64,000 nt of DNA from NCBI GenBank assembly GCA_963693365.1, contig CAVNZM010000007.1, positions 7,130,001 through 7,194,000 on the forward strand, in the 5' to 3' direction. A program made the translations under genes and the position numbers. This document shows, one piece after another, positions 1 to 17,839 of this stretch (position 1 is the stretch's first letter; each line of letters opens with the position of its first letter). The DNA is from Amoebidium appalachense. Taxonomy: Eukaryota > Ichthyosporea. The notes beneath the pieces are model-generated. The model worked only from the letters and a program-made list of their open reading frames with translations, did not search any database and was not told the origin of the DNA.

Positions 1-152
1 TTTGCCAACTATACCATCATCCCCAGCTGATGTTTGACACCTTCAGATTGCGCCTCCCTCACTTGCTTTATCTTATCTCTTTCGTATCATATCAATGATT
101 CTGCTTCTTATTATTCACTTTTTTCTTTACATTTATTTGTGTTTATTTGCAG

Positions 153-236
153 GTGCACAGGGATCAGCACCTCCAACCACCGGGGATGCACCAAGTGAAC
201 ACAGTGTGGGTGACGTGCTAATGGATACAACAGAGG
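153..236 (+). CDS. Possible internal exon of an unidentified gene entering from the left
   Basis: A T-rich stretch ending in a TTTGCAG acceptor is followed by 84 open bases and a GAGG|GTGTGT donor, the donor type also used by NSA2 exon 3. Read in phase 1 it encodes about 28 residues rich in Pro, Ser, Thr and Gly with an acidic end (GDVLMDTTEG). Entry and exit are both phase 1. A possible terminal exon follows a CTACAG acceptor at 1294-1328 and would reach a stop after 11 codons in the matching phase; that link is weak. No family is recognised, and the call rests only on splice signals and an open frame. Confidence 0.3.
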
Positions 237-303
237 GTGTGTGTTCCCCATATATCCACGATCCTTCCCCTTGATATCCTTTCCCCCCTCCCTCCTCTCT
301 CTT

Positions 304-369
<66 letters not shown>

Positions 370-885
370 CCCTCCCCCCCCCCCCCCCCCCCCCCCCCCC
401 CCATCTTTCCCCCTTTCGGAACGGGACGCAGCTCAAACTACCCCAGTCAAATGTATAAAAACTGAATGATAATACGTAATACGCCAGCCTAAATTCAGGC
501 ATTGGCACTTGCACAATGTACAAGATTTCGTGGATGAGCATGTAGTTTTTGTGCACATAAATACGATTGCACTCAAGTATACATCCACAGACAAACATAC
601 TTGAGAGCACAAGTTAGGCCTCTTCACTGATCCCCCGCCCTCCCCCCACCCCACCTCCCCCCTCCCCCCCTTCCCCCCCTTCTCCACCCCCCCCCCCCCC
701 CCCCCCCCCCTCCCCTCCTTGCCCTCTCCCCCTCTCCCCACTCCCGACCCCAACCTGCCCCTCTTTCCCCCCGCATCCTTCCCCGATCACCATATGCTAT
801 ATGTTAGATGAGAAGCTGCAAAGAAAGTAGCCCCAATCCATCAACACTTGGAAGGGCACATGGACATAAAAAACACGAAACACAC

Positions 886-933
<48 letters not shown>

Positions 934-2179
934 ACACACACACACATGCGTACGTCATGAACATACACACGTGTACACATGAAAACACAGATTCACAACA
1001 ACTGCACACATAGACGTGTATGCACACACATGCCTACACGAGCACACGTATGCTTGCTTGCACGTCACCATGGACACAAGTGCATGCTTGTGACGGTACA
1101 ATCTGATCCCCCCACCACCACCACCCACCCCAACCTCGAAACACTCACACAAACGCACACACGTACACACACTCACTCTCTCTTTCTCTCCCATCTCTCA
1201 CACTCACACACACACTCATACGCAGTGAATACAAACACACACACACACACACACACGCAACATCCCTTCGCTACTGACACGCGCAAACTACAGGTAGTGG
1301 GTGCGCCCTGCCTGCCCATGTTCTATGAAACGGTGCCTACTCATGACGCCTGAGGCTCAAACGGTTGGCTATCGTGCTGTGCTATGCACGGTTTGAACCC
1401 AGGGGAAAGTGGAGGCTAACATATGTCTTCCAAGAGAAGGCTAATGAAGTTGAGGCTGGATTAGTTAAGGTTGATTGTCGAAGTTCTATAATTTTTGTAT
1501 GACTAGCATGATTGAGATTATATTAGTATAGCTCATTATTAGACCAGATTGATTTTTGATGATTGACCGCTTTTTAAGGTTTTGCTATCTGGTTGAAAAA
1601 GTTCTTGAATGATTCGTTTCCGAAAAAACGCATTTATCCACAAAATATCCTTCCTGCTCGTGCGTCACAACTAGCGAATTGTGCCGCTGCTTTTCACCTG
1701 AATATAGGGGGGGGGGGGGGGGGGGGGGGGGGGGAGGGATTTGGTGTGAGGGATTGGAAATAACGACAACAAGGTTTCTTTTTCTTTCAATGGAAAATAC
1801 GTAATAGTGGATCCCTCCGTGTGGTTTTGACTTTTTTCCTTGTCCCCCCCTCCCCCCCCCCCCCCCCTCCCCCCCGCTTTTCTCTCTTTTTGGTGGTGGT
1901 GGTGGTGGGGGGGGGGGGGGGGGGGGGTTGATTACGTCTGGTAGGGCATAGGTTCACACATGCGGTGGCATAGATATGAACACGATCAAAACCATGTGTT
2001 TTGTCGAAGGGAGGCGGGGGTGGGGGGGTAGGGTAGTACTTTGTTCCGAGATCGCTGGGGGAAACAAGGAGAATTTGAAGCGGCATCCTTTTTGCAGGCA
2101 CGAAGGATGGTGGAATGTAGTGAAATAAGACATGTTAGCATGTATTTCGCGCCTGGTGTGTTACGTCTATTGCCCCTTC

Positions 2180-2222
<43 letters not shown>

Positions 2223-2865
2223 ATCCCCCCCACCTCCCCACACCACACCACCACTACCATTACCAACACCACCCCGGCCACTCCATCCCCATTGCCCGTG
2301 GACATTCGCACTCTCACCCCCCTCCCAGATCTCCCGTTCCCTCCACCCTCTCTGTAAGTCCTTTTTCTTACACTTTCCCTGCATATGCCTGGGGGCTTGG
2401 CCTATAGCCAAGTGGAAGACGTTAGCCTCTGTATAGGTGGTGCATTGGGAAGTTGGATAAAATGATGAACTGGTGATTTATAAAAAAAGTCTTTATTAAA
2501 CAAACAAAGAAATAGAATACTGTGTGGTGAAACGTGATAAAGAAAGTGGGTCAGAGCGCTGTCAGCCATAAGCATGGTCCGTTCCCCTCTCCCCGTGTGT
2601 GACTGCTAGTAGTGCCATCCGGAGCAGAGGTAAAGGTGTGTGTGTGTGTACATGTGCATGTGTGGTGGTGGTGGGTGGGTGGGTGGTTGGCCATGGGTGT
2701 GTGGGTGGTTGGGGAGGGGGGTGGGTGGGGGGGGGGGGGGGGGGGGGGGGGGGGATCTAGCTAGTTGGGATATCAGCTAGCCTCAACGGATGACCAGGCT
2801 AGGCCTAGGGTCTACTGATTATTAGTACTAACGCTAGGGCAGCTCATGCGAGCCTAGGGGCTGCA

Positions 2866-2903
<38 letters not shown>

Positions 2904-3207
2904 TTGTGACTCAGGCAGAAAGCCCGATCACAATCGATATCAAGAAGTAGAGTCTTTGCTGTATTGTCGCCTGCAATCTTATGTTCTAAGGCTAAGTATA
3001 TGTGGTATGAACCAATATGTGGGAAGAAAAACCTAATATTACGATTTTGGATGGTATTACGTACGCGTACGAGTGTTACAATAGTCGAATAAGGGCACAT
3101 CAAAGCATTACGGCTAGTAGATAATCCGTAACATCTACATAAAAACCATCATGCCGAATATTCATGTACACGCCTGCAATCTAACAGTCTAGATCTACAG
3201 CTAAGAG

Positions 3208-3243
<36 letters not shown>

Positions 3244-3504
3244 ACCCACCCACCCACCCACCCACCCACCCACCCCCCCCCACCCTCTCCCTCCCTTAAA
3301 ACCACCACCACCACCCCACAAATCCATCACCAGCGACCCTCAATAGTTACTGTAACATCCGTGAACCGTAAGTGGGAACCAACAGACAAATAGAACAATT
3401 TTAATCGGTGGGGTCAGAACATATCAACAGGTAACCTAAATACAACATGTACATGGTTGCAGCATACACATCACGCCAAATATCACCGTTAAACTTAGCA
3501 TATT
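237..3504. other. Repeat-rich spacer
   Basis: No convincing gene is seen. The stretch holds a CT array and C run (301-402), C runs near 690, 880-918, 2180-2220 and 3209-3243, G runs near 1708-1735, 2727-2753 and 2867-2901, short CA arrays, and a CCCA tetranucleotide array at about 3241-3275. The unique parts (1380-1690, 2400-2640, 2760-3180) have no long reading frame or family signature. Confidence 0.6.
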
Positions 3505-9433
<5,929 letters not shown>

Positions 9434-9881
9434 GGTACAAAGGGGAAAAGAAAAAAGAACGTATCGATTTATAAAAGGGAGATGGGGAGAGAAAAATACA
9501 AGGTAAAAAAATGGGTGACAAGGGGGGGAAAAAAAAAAGAAGAAAAAAAAAGCGAAACGAAAATTTGAGCTTCTCGGCGTGCAAGGAAGCACCGTATAGG
9601 ACAACCGTCGTGTGTATTCGGAAGAGTGGAAGTCTGCCTTAAAACAAGTTTTGTATTTGGGTGAGGCAACGCGCGGAAATTCGAAGAAACATGTCTTGCA
9701 CAAACCAGTATTGCTAGAAGAGGAAAATGCCACTCTGCATATTAAAACGTAAATAACATAAAAATCCAGAAAGCTGTTTACTGCAGGTACTACTACTATA
9801 CCTAAAACCTCCGTACGGATAGTATGTTGACGTCATTAATTACCCTGGCTAGTTTTGAAAACTGGCATTCGAGGAGGAGGG

Positions 9882-9885
<4 letters not shown>

Positions 9886-9938
<53 letters not shown>
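9886..9938. repeat. Very long G run
   Basis: An uninterrupted run of roughly 50 G about 450 bases upstream of the predicted start of the PB1-like gene. Confidence 0.95.
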
Positions 9939-9939
<1 letters not shown>

Positions 9940-10560
9940 TGGCCAAAGCTTTACTGCCTTACGGAAAAAGAAACCTTGTTCACTTGAACGCACTGAATTT
10001 TCTTTCCTTCACCAATATCATGGTCCATCCTATTAGACTGAAATTGCAGAAAAAACAGTCGGTTCTTTTTATACCACACACACACACACACTAGCCCAAC
10101 ATTTATCGCAATTTAAAACCACACTTCTATATATTGCTGAGTGCTGACGGTGTGTACGTGGGTTTGGGGTTATGCATGCACTTGTGGAAATGAAAAAGGC
10201 TGAAAGGCGAATACAGCATTTATACTTGTCCAAGGCATGCCTATCATTGGTCGAGGCGGGCAAATTATTAATGAAACCACTTACATAACACTCCTAAAGG
10301 GATCAATATAAAATAAAAATAAAATATTAAGAAAAATTCAATATAACCTCAATCATTTTTTGATATTACGGCTCTGGTGTATTTCTGTATTTAAATTTTA
10401 TTGAAGCTGGCTTGAAACGGTGGCTCAGCTGGAGACGGAGGCAAAAAAACTGTCATGAATCAAACCAATCAGAGCGCAGACTGGGAAAACGTTTAGTGAT
10501 GACGTAGCCAAAAAAGCTTGGCAGGAATTCGTGAGCCGGGCCGAAAATTATAGTGTTCCG

Positions 10561-10770
10561 GTATCTCAGTATGCACTTGTTACTGGATAACTCGTAAAGT
10601 TTTTATTGTCTTCTCAGTATGCCGTGAATGTTTGCATATCTTTCCGTCGAGTGTTCAGGTATCTCAGTATGCACTTGTTACTGGATAACTCGTGAAGTTA
10701 CCCGAGTCAAAAGAAAAAGTTTTTATTGTCTTCTCAGTATGCCGTGCATACTTGCATATCTTTCCGTCGA
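10561..10770. repeat. Tandem duplication of a ~98-bp unique sequence
   Basis: Unit 1 starts at 10561 and unit 2 at 10659, both with GTATCTCAGTATGCACTTGT, and both end in CTTTCCGTCGA. Unit 2 carries a roughly 20-base insertion around 10699-10718. The boundary octamers GTGTTCCG and GTGTTCAG before each unit also match. Confidence 0.9.
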
Positions 10771-10776
10771 ATAAAT

Positions 10777-10885
10777 CCAGTCAAAAGAAGAAAAAAAATT
10801 TTCACGAGATTTGGATGGTATTTTTTCTATAGATCTTGTATTTTCCTACAGGCTGGATGGTATTTCTTTTTTTCTTTTGACTGGT
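10777..10885. repeat. Inverted repeat with ~23-bp arms
   Basis: CCAGTCAAAAGAAGAAA at about 10777 is matched in reverse complement by TTTCTTTTTTTCTTTTGACTGG ending at about 10885, with one or two mismatches and about 65 bases between the arms. A third partial copy (GTCAAAAGAAAAAG) lies in the insertion at about 10705. Confidence 0.8.
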
Positions 10886-11921
10886 ATTTCCGGACGTTTT
10901 CCTATACAGCATGGCCTAGTAGCTTTATATAGATTCTGAGGAATCTAATGGCGGCAGGTCCGCCAATCGGTGTCTGGCGGTACGGCTGCTGTTAGAAGGC
11001 GATCTGATTCGAATAACGACCGTGGGAACAATGTACAGTAATGAGTGTATTCTTAGAGAACAAAATATCTAGGTTCTCAATTAGAAAAGACAATCAATCA
11101 TAGCCAACTTAACCGCTGTGCATTCCAAACAAGATCCAGAACCCACTGAGCCTGAGCTGGCCCCGGGCTGCAGCTGACACGTGGAACCACTCTCCTTGGT
11201 CATTGCGGACACAATAATCGGTGTCTCAAAACCTTTTTTTTTTATAGCTGTATTACGACAGTGTATTCTGTATGCGTATATTTTGAATCATCTGCCCCTG
11301 TAAGAGTTCTAAATCTGATGTTCTTTTGCCGCCACCACGATCTAATTTATTTGGCAAAGTCTTCGAGCCCGGGTCCAAAGCGCAGATTGACACCAAAATA
11401 AATGAATAGTGCAGAACAATGACAGAACTCAAAGTATCCCACACGGCAAAGCCCCGCCCACAGTATATTAGTACATAAGACCTCCGACGTTCAGCCAGCC
11501 TGCAGTCACAAAACATCTTCGGTACAGTCTTTGGTTTATGCCCGTATAGGCTACCTGCACATGCCGCTGCATGTGATGAACTCAATGGAAACATGTGCAT
11601 AATTCTGACAGACTTGTGGAAATTAATCGAAGAGCATGTCATCCGAGAATGCCTACTATACTTCAGCCTACTTCAGCCAGGTTACGTACTCGCACGCACG
11701 AGCATTACAGGCATGCACAGGTGGCACGCACGTGACGCTCCGAGTCACGTGCACACGAACCACTCGCCCACATCTTTACAGACACCTACACGCATGAACA
11801 TATATACGCACGAGACAATGCATATGTGATCCCGAATAGGATATATATTGCTTTCATAACACACGCTATAAAGCACACACACATACCATGACACACACCA
11901 CGGACGTACACACGCACAGTG

Positions 11922-11922
<1 letters not shown>

Positions 11923-11993
<71 letters not shown>

Positions 11994-12042
11994 GCATACA
12001 CATACACACACACATGCGCGCGCATACACCCACACACACTGA

Positions 12043-12113
<71 letters not shown>

Positions 12114-12134
12114 GGCACACCCACCCACCCCCCC

Positions 12135-12211
<77 letters not shown>

Positions 12212-12212
12212 G
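11923..12212. repeat. Large CA array in several blocks
   Basis: CA blocks of 30-70 bases are separated by short TACG, CGCG and CCC interruptions over nearly 300 bases. Confidence 0.95.
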
Positions 12213-12319
12213 GACCGTGACAGGGGCACAGTCCGAACCACTTCCAAGTGACCCCGGTTACCGCACCCATGGTACACCAGTTTGCCGTGCTAACATGACC
12301 CCGGTGACTGGTCTCCCCC

Positions 12320-12357
12320 CCCCCCCCCCCCCCCCCCCCCAACCCCCCCCCCCCCAT

Positions 12358-12390
<33 letters not shown>

Positions 12391-12519
12391 ACCCCCCCCC
12401 CCCCTCCCCCCGGCCTTTTTTTCCCCCCGCTCAAAAAAATAAAAATAAAAATGAAGAAAAAAAATAAGGGGAAAAAAATAAATAAAAAAGAAAGAAAGAA
12501 AAGAAAACTTTGAAAAACT

Positions 12520-12554
<35 letters not shown>

Positions 12555-12581
12555 TCGAAAAACACCCATTCCTCCCTCCCC

Positions 12582-12666
<85 letters not shown>

Positions 12667-12680
12667 ACCACCACCACCAC
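12320..12680. repeat. Complex C / A / C homopolymer block
   Basis: C runs interrupted by single A or T (12315-12410), an A-rich stretch (12430-12553) and a near-pure C run of about 80 (12583-12666) that ends in CCA triplets. Confidence 0.95.
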
Positions 12681-12820
12681 CACCACCATACACCCGCCCA
12701 CCCACTTACAAAAGGCTGTGGCCCGCACTCGTCGGTGGTACCGAATTTTTTGTTGGGGAGGATGGCCAACCAAAAGTAGCCGTGTTGGCCTTTAACTCTA
12801 TATCAGTTGTGTGCCTTGGC

Positions 12821-12863
<43 letters not shown>

Positions 12864-13315
12864 AGAATGTTCAAAAATCTGCGTGGCTCGGGCACTACAT
12901 ATATGCACGTACTGCGGCACGAGGCAGTGAAGTCAAGTGAAACGACCAAGTCAACGGCTCTTCATAAACCGTAAGTGGCAAAATGCGCAATCCAAAACTC
13001 CCAAATTTGATTGCACTATATTTCGACGGGGCAAATCTGATGTCAATATGGCGCTTAGTTAAGAGTTATAATATTATGCATCACATGTCACACAGCAACG
13101 ACGTAATTTTATAAACGGACAGTGCTAATGATATCGGATAATAAAAAGTTTCATTGCTTGCCGCACATTTACCCCAGCTGTATCTCGCCTGATTGGCTGC
13201 GCTGGTCGCAGCAATGGTTTATAAAAACACCATAGAGATTCGAGAGAAAGCAACGAAGAGGGAAAATTGTAATAGTTTTTGGTGGTGGTGGTGGTTGTGG
13301 GGGTGTGTGTGTGTG

Positions 13316-13368
<53 letters not shown>

Positions 13369-13833
13369 GGGCCCGGGCGGAGGGTGGGGATCAGGAATTC
13401 GAAATTGCATCCGGATTCCTGATATGTGTTTTAAAGGGGGGTTTCTTTTAAGCCCTGATTAATAGTCCCCATTCCAGCACATCCGGGTCAAGCCAATTGC
13501 TCAGCATATAAATCAAAATCTGGAGCTGCAATCTTCTTCCTGACGCTTGATTACTATTTTCCCCTTCTTTCGTTCTTTTTTCTCTCTTTTCTTTTTTCCT
13601 TGTATTTTGGCGCATCTGTAACATGCTTTCGGACAAACGGTGGTGCGCAGCTGATGCACAGCACGCCAATCACATAGCTAGAAATCCATCTGACCCGACC
13701 CGACCCGGAAAGCTACAAGAAACCCCCTTTAATGGTGTCTGCATTCACGTTCAACGCATGGCCCGGGACAAAAGATGGGTGACTTGCATGCATATGTGCA
13801 TGCAAGCGTGCATTATATCGTATGCATACTGTG

Positions 13834-13899
<66 letters not shown>

Positions 13900-14493
13900 A
13901 CTGTGGATTATTATGTATCCGCATGTGTGTATACACTTCACAACCAGCAGTAGAGTGGAATTCATTGGTTTCCGGCCCCAAAAAGGCACCCGGTTGAACA
14001 AAAAAAGACCCGCACAGTCTTGTGGAAGCACGAGATCTCCGTATCAACTTCTATTTTTTGAGCACACGATCTTACTATCATACTGTCCTAAAATCCAGTG
14101 TCAGTTCTATTTGCCACAAGTACCCTCATCTATCCTACAGAACATAGGTTATACTTCAGCGTGCTGCAAGCTCATTATATTTGCTAAGAAGAATATCAGT
14201 TTGCTACTGCGGCCAACTCTGTTTATACGGCACGATATTTCTCACTCAGATATAAAAAATTCAACTTGACACAAATGATCATAAGACGGTACGATATCTT
14301 GCACCGACCATAAAAATAACAACACACCAACACTGTGGACGCGTCGATATCTTGCACCAAGTCAATTGAAAAACAAAACAAACAATTAGACAGCTATTAG
14401 AAGACTATACGAGTCTATGCCTTTCGGTACTAAGGGCTACTAAAAACGGAATCATCATATTCATCCCAAAACTCTTTGTCCTCGTGGTCTCTA

Positions 14494-14495
14494 CC

Positions 14496-14550
<55 letters not shown>
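14494..14550. repeat. C run joined directly to A run
   Basis: About 23 C are followed by about 34 A, downstream of the GT61 stop. Confidence 0.95.
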
Positions 14551-14551
<1 letters not shown>

Positions 14552-14798
14552 CGCCCGTGTGTACGATATGGCACATCAGTGTACGTATTGGTCTCTCTCT
14601 CCACTCTGCTGCTGCAAGTATACGCCACCACCAGTAGAATGTGTGGTATGTAGCGGTCACCTAGACTGATTGGGAACTTGAGTGAAACTATACTTCTTAG
14701 TGCCATATATAGGAACAAGTTATATCAGTCAAACCCCACCACAATTACGACATTCTAGAGCAAAACTATCAAATTTTAGTTACCATACTTACAACTAC

Positions 14799-16396
14799 CT
14801 ATTGCATTCCGCGCCAAATATCCACAGCATCCTTCAATCCATCAATGACCTGTTCCTCGTCCGCGGGATTTCCAATGTCGATGCTGAAGTACCCATTTCC
14901 CATGAACGCCGATATGTCGACATAGTGGAAATTCCCCCTAGACCCCAAGTGCAACTCGTACATTACGGATTTACGCGGTAGATATGCCTCCAGGGCCAAC
15001 CCCGCCCCGTGCACGCCCATCAATATATCCGCCCTCCCAACCTCGTGTATCTGCTCGCGTATGGAAACGGGGTCGGTGGTGTTGTAGAACCGCAGGGCGT
15101 GAAATTTCATTCCTTTTTCCTTGCAGTATTTTTCAAGACGAACCAGAAGCGCCTCCTGATTTTGCAGCAATCGTGCGGCTTGCCAATGGCTGATTCCCGG
15201 CTGGTGAACCGGGTCACGTGCTGCATACATCACATAGGGCTGGGCCGGCCGGTCATGTTGAGGAAGGTGCATGGCCGTTCTAGGGAGAACAAACGGGTGA
15301 GCAATAAAGCCGTACAAAAATGAAAAACTCGTACTGGTATAGGATAATGTATGCTGTTTTACAGGGTGAACTGGGAAAAGAGAATGTGTCGTTTGACAAG
15401 CAGGGGTGTTCTGATTGGCTAGGTTTAGTTCATCTGTAGGGCATACTGCACGGAAGGGGTAACCCGCTGAGAAAAATACTGGATTTGTCCCGGAATTATT
15501 CTGGAATGATGCATCGTGAAGAGGAAATGCTCGTCTGTCAGCACAAAAAGGAACAGAACAACTGTTCATGACCATGATAACACTGCCTTGATTCTCATTA
15601 ATGTGTTTAGCATGGCTTTGAGGTGCAAGTATCTCTAGGTACGGGCACACAGAGGCCCACAGAAAACACACCCCCGGCTGCTTTGTGCAACTAAATCGTC
15701 AACACAGTGGAATGGTCTGGAAGAACAAATTATAATACGAAAGATGGCATACAGGCAAAATATATGCACGGGTGACAGTTTAGTATGGGTTCTCACGGCC
15801 TGCTGGCTTGGTGTGTGCGTGCGTACGTGCGTGTACATGCATGTGCACGTGTGCGCGCGTGTGTGTGTGTGTATCATGTGCATGTGCATGTGTGCGTGTG
15901 TGTGTGTGTATCATGTGCATGTGCATGTGTGCGTGTGTGTGTGTGTGTATCATGTGCATGTGCATGTGTGTGTGTGTGTGTGTGTGTGTATCATGTGCAT
16001 GTGTGTATGTGTGTGTGTGTGTGTGTGTGCGTGTGTGTGTATCATGTGCTTGTGCATGTGTGCGTGTGTGTGTGTGTGTGTGTATCATGTGGATATGCAT
16101 GTGTGTGTGTGTGTGTGTGTGTATCATGTGCATGTGCATGTGTGCGTGGTTGTGTGTGTTTGTGTGTGTGTGTGTGTGTATCATGTGCATGTGCATGTGT
16201 GTGTGTGTGTGTGTGTATCATGTGCATGTGCATGTGTGTGTGTGTGTGTGTGTATCATGTGCATGTGCGTGTGCATGTGTGCGTGTATGTGTGTATGCGT
16301 GTGTGTATCATGTGCATGTGCATGTGTGTGTGTGTGTGTGTGTGAATCATGTGCATGTGCATGTGTGTGTGTGTGTGTGTGTATCATGTGTATGTG

Positions 16397-16436
<40 letters not shown>

Positions 16437-16484
16437 ATGTGCATGTGCGTGTGTGTGTGTGTGTGTGTGTATCATGTGCATGTG

Positions 16485-16519
<35 letters not shown>

Positions 16520-16580
16520 CATGTGCATGTGCATGTGTGTGTGTACGTGTGTGTGTGTGTGTGTGTATCATGTGCATGTG

Positions 16581-16621
<41 letters not shown>

Positions 16622-16633
16622 CATGTGCATGTG

Positions 16634-16669
<36 letters not shown>

Positions 16670-16704
16670 TGGGTGTGTGTGTGTATCACGTGCATGTGCA
16701 TGTG

Positions 16705-16753
<49 letters not shown>

Positions 16754-16771
16754 CATGTGCATGTGCATGTG

Positions 16772-16822
<51 letters not shown>

Positions 16823-17648
16823 CATGTGCATGTGCATGTGCATGTGTGTGTGTGTGTGTGTGTGTGTGTATCATGTGCATGTGCATGTGTGTATGTGTGT
16901 GTGTGTGTGTGTGTATCATGTGCATGTGCATGTGTGCGTGTGTGTGTGTGTGTTTTTTGTGTATGTGTGTGTGTATGTGTGTGCGTGTGTGTGCGTGTGT
17001 GTGTGCATGTGGGTGGGCGGCGTGTGCATGTATGTGTGTGTGTGCTCGGCTGTGTATATGTGTTTGTCTGTTTTGGGAAACAAGACCCAGAGGGAGGGGG
17101 GAGGGGGAGAGAGGGGGGGAGGGGGAGGTATGTACCTAATATAGTCAGTCATAGCGCGCCAGAGAGGAGACGAGCATTCCTGGGGCGTGCCTATGCCCCC
17201 GTGCATGTTGATGCTGTAGAGTTCCGGAGCGAGGGTGATCCACCCAACCTTGCGGAAACACGTCCCGGGTGGAATCCCTTTGCGCCATGTTTCAATCAGC
17301 GGGTATTTGTTTTTCACAATTGCCGCCAAAATGATGTCAACCAATGGGAATGGAGGACCCTTTAGCTCCCGCTCGTCGGGTCTGGGTAGTATTACCTGTG
17401 AGGGTTGGTTGGGTTAGGTGTTATGTGCCGCTTATCATAATTAGATTTCAAGATGTGTGTGTGTGGTGTGCACGCTGGTGTAGAGGTGTGGGAAGGAGAG
17501 AGGGGTTGTTTTGTACGACTGTGCAGATAAGTGAGCGGGTGGTTTCGTGGGTTGGGGTGGCGGGCGGCATGGGCGGGAGCTGGGGTTGGGGGGGGGGGGG
17601 GGGGGGGGAGGGGTTGTGGAGAGAGCGTGGTGGTTGTGATGATAATGG

Positions 17649-17725
<77 letters not shown>

Positions 17726-17795
17726 TGTGCGTGCGTACGTGCATGCCTGTGTGCGTGTGCGCGTGCGTACGTGCGTGGGCGTGTGTGTTTTTTTT

Positions 17796-17839
<44 letters not shown>

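Larger units (their letters stand above)
9434..14798. other. Intergenic spacer between the PB1-like and GT61 genes
   Basis: No supported gene. The stretch contains a G run, a direct duplication (10561-10770), an inverted repeat (10777-10885), CA arrays (11923-12210), large C and A runs (12320-12670), an A run (about 12822-12859), a G run (13322-13367), a GT array (13832-13898) and a C-A pair (14494-14550). A minus-strand frame at 11253-11642 has no recognisable domain. Confidence 0.6.

Noticed and set aside
237-465. Open frames of Ser-Leu or Arg-Glu repeats with Pro or Gly runs
   Set aside because: They are translations of the CT array and C run. The same kind of frame appears at every simple repeat in the window (Val-Cys, His-Thr, Pro, Gly) and has no coding signal.
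1350-1420. tRNA-like word GGTTTGAACCC near 1389
   Set aside because: Resembles an internal B box, but no acceptor stem pairs around it and the D-arm match is poor.
11253-11642. Minus-strand 129-codon frame
   Set aside because: Starts in unique DNA and includes a plausible-looking end, but shows no domain, splice context or start context that raises it above chance.
15744-17144. Frame of over 400 codons rich in Cys-Val-His-Met on the plus strand
   Set aside because: It is the translated GT minisatellite within a GT61 intron; no stop occurs because the array lacks TA-containing stops in that frame.
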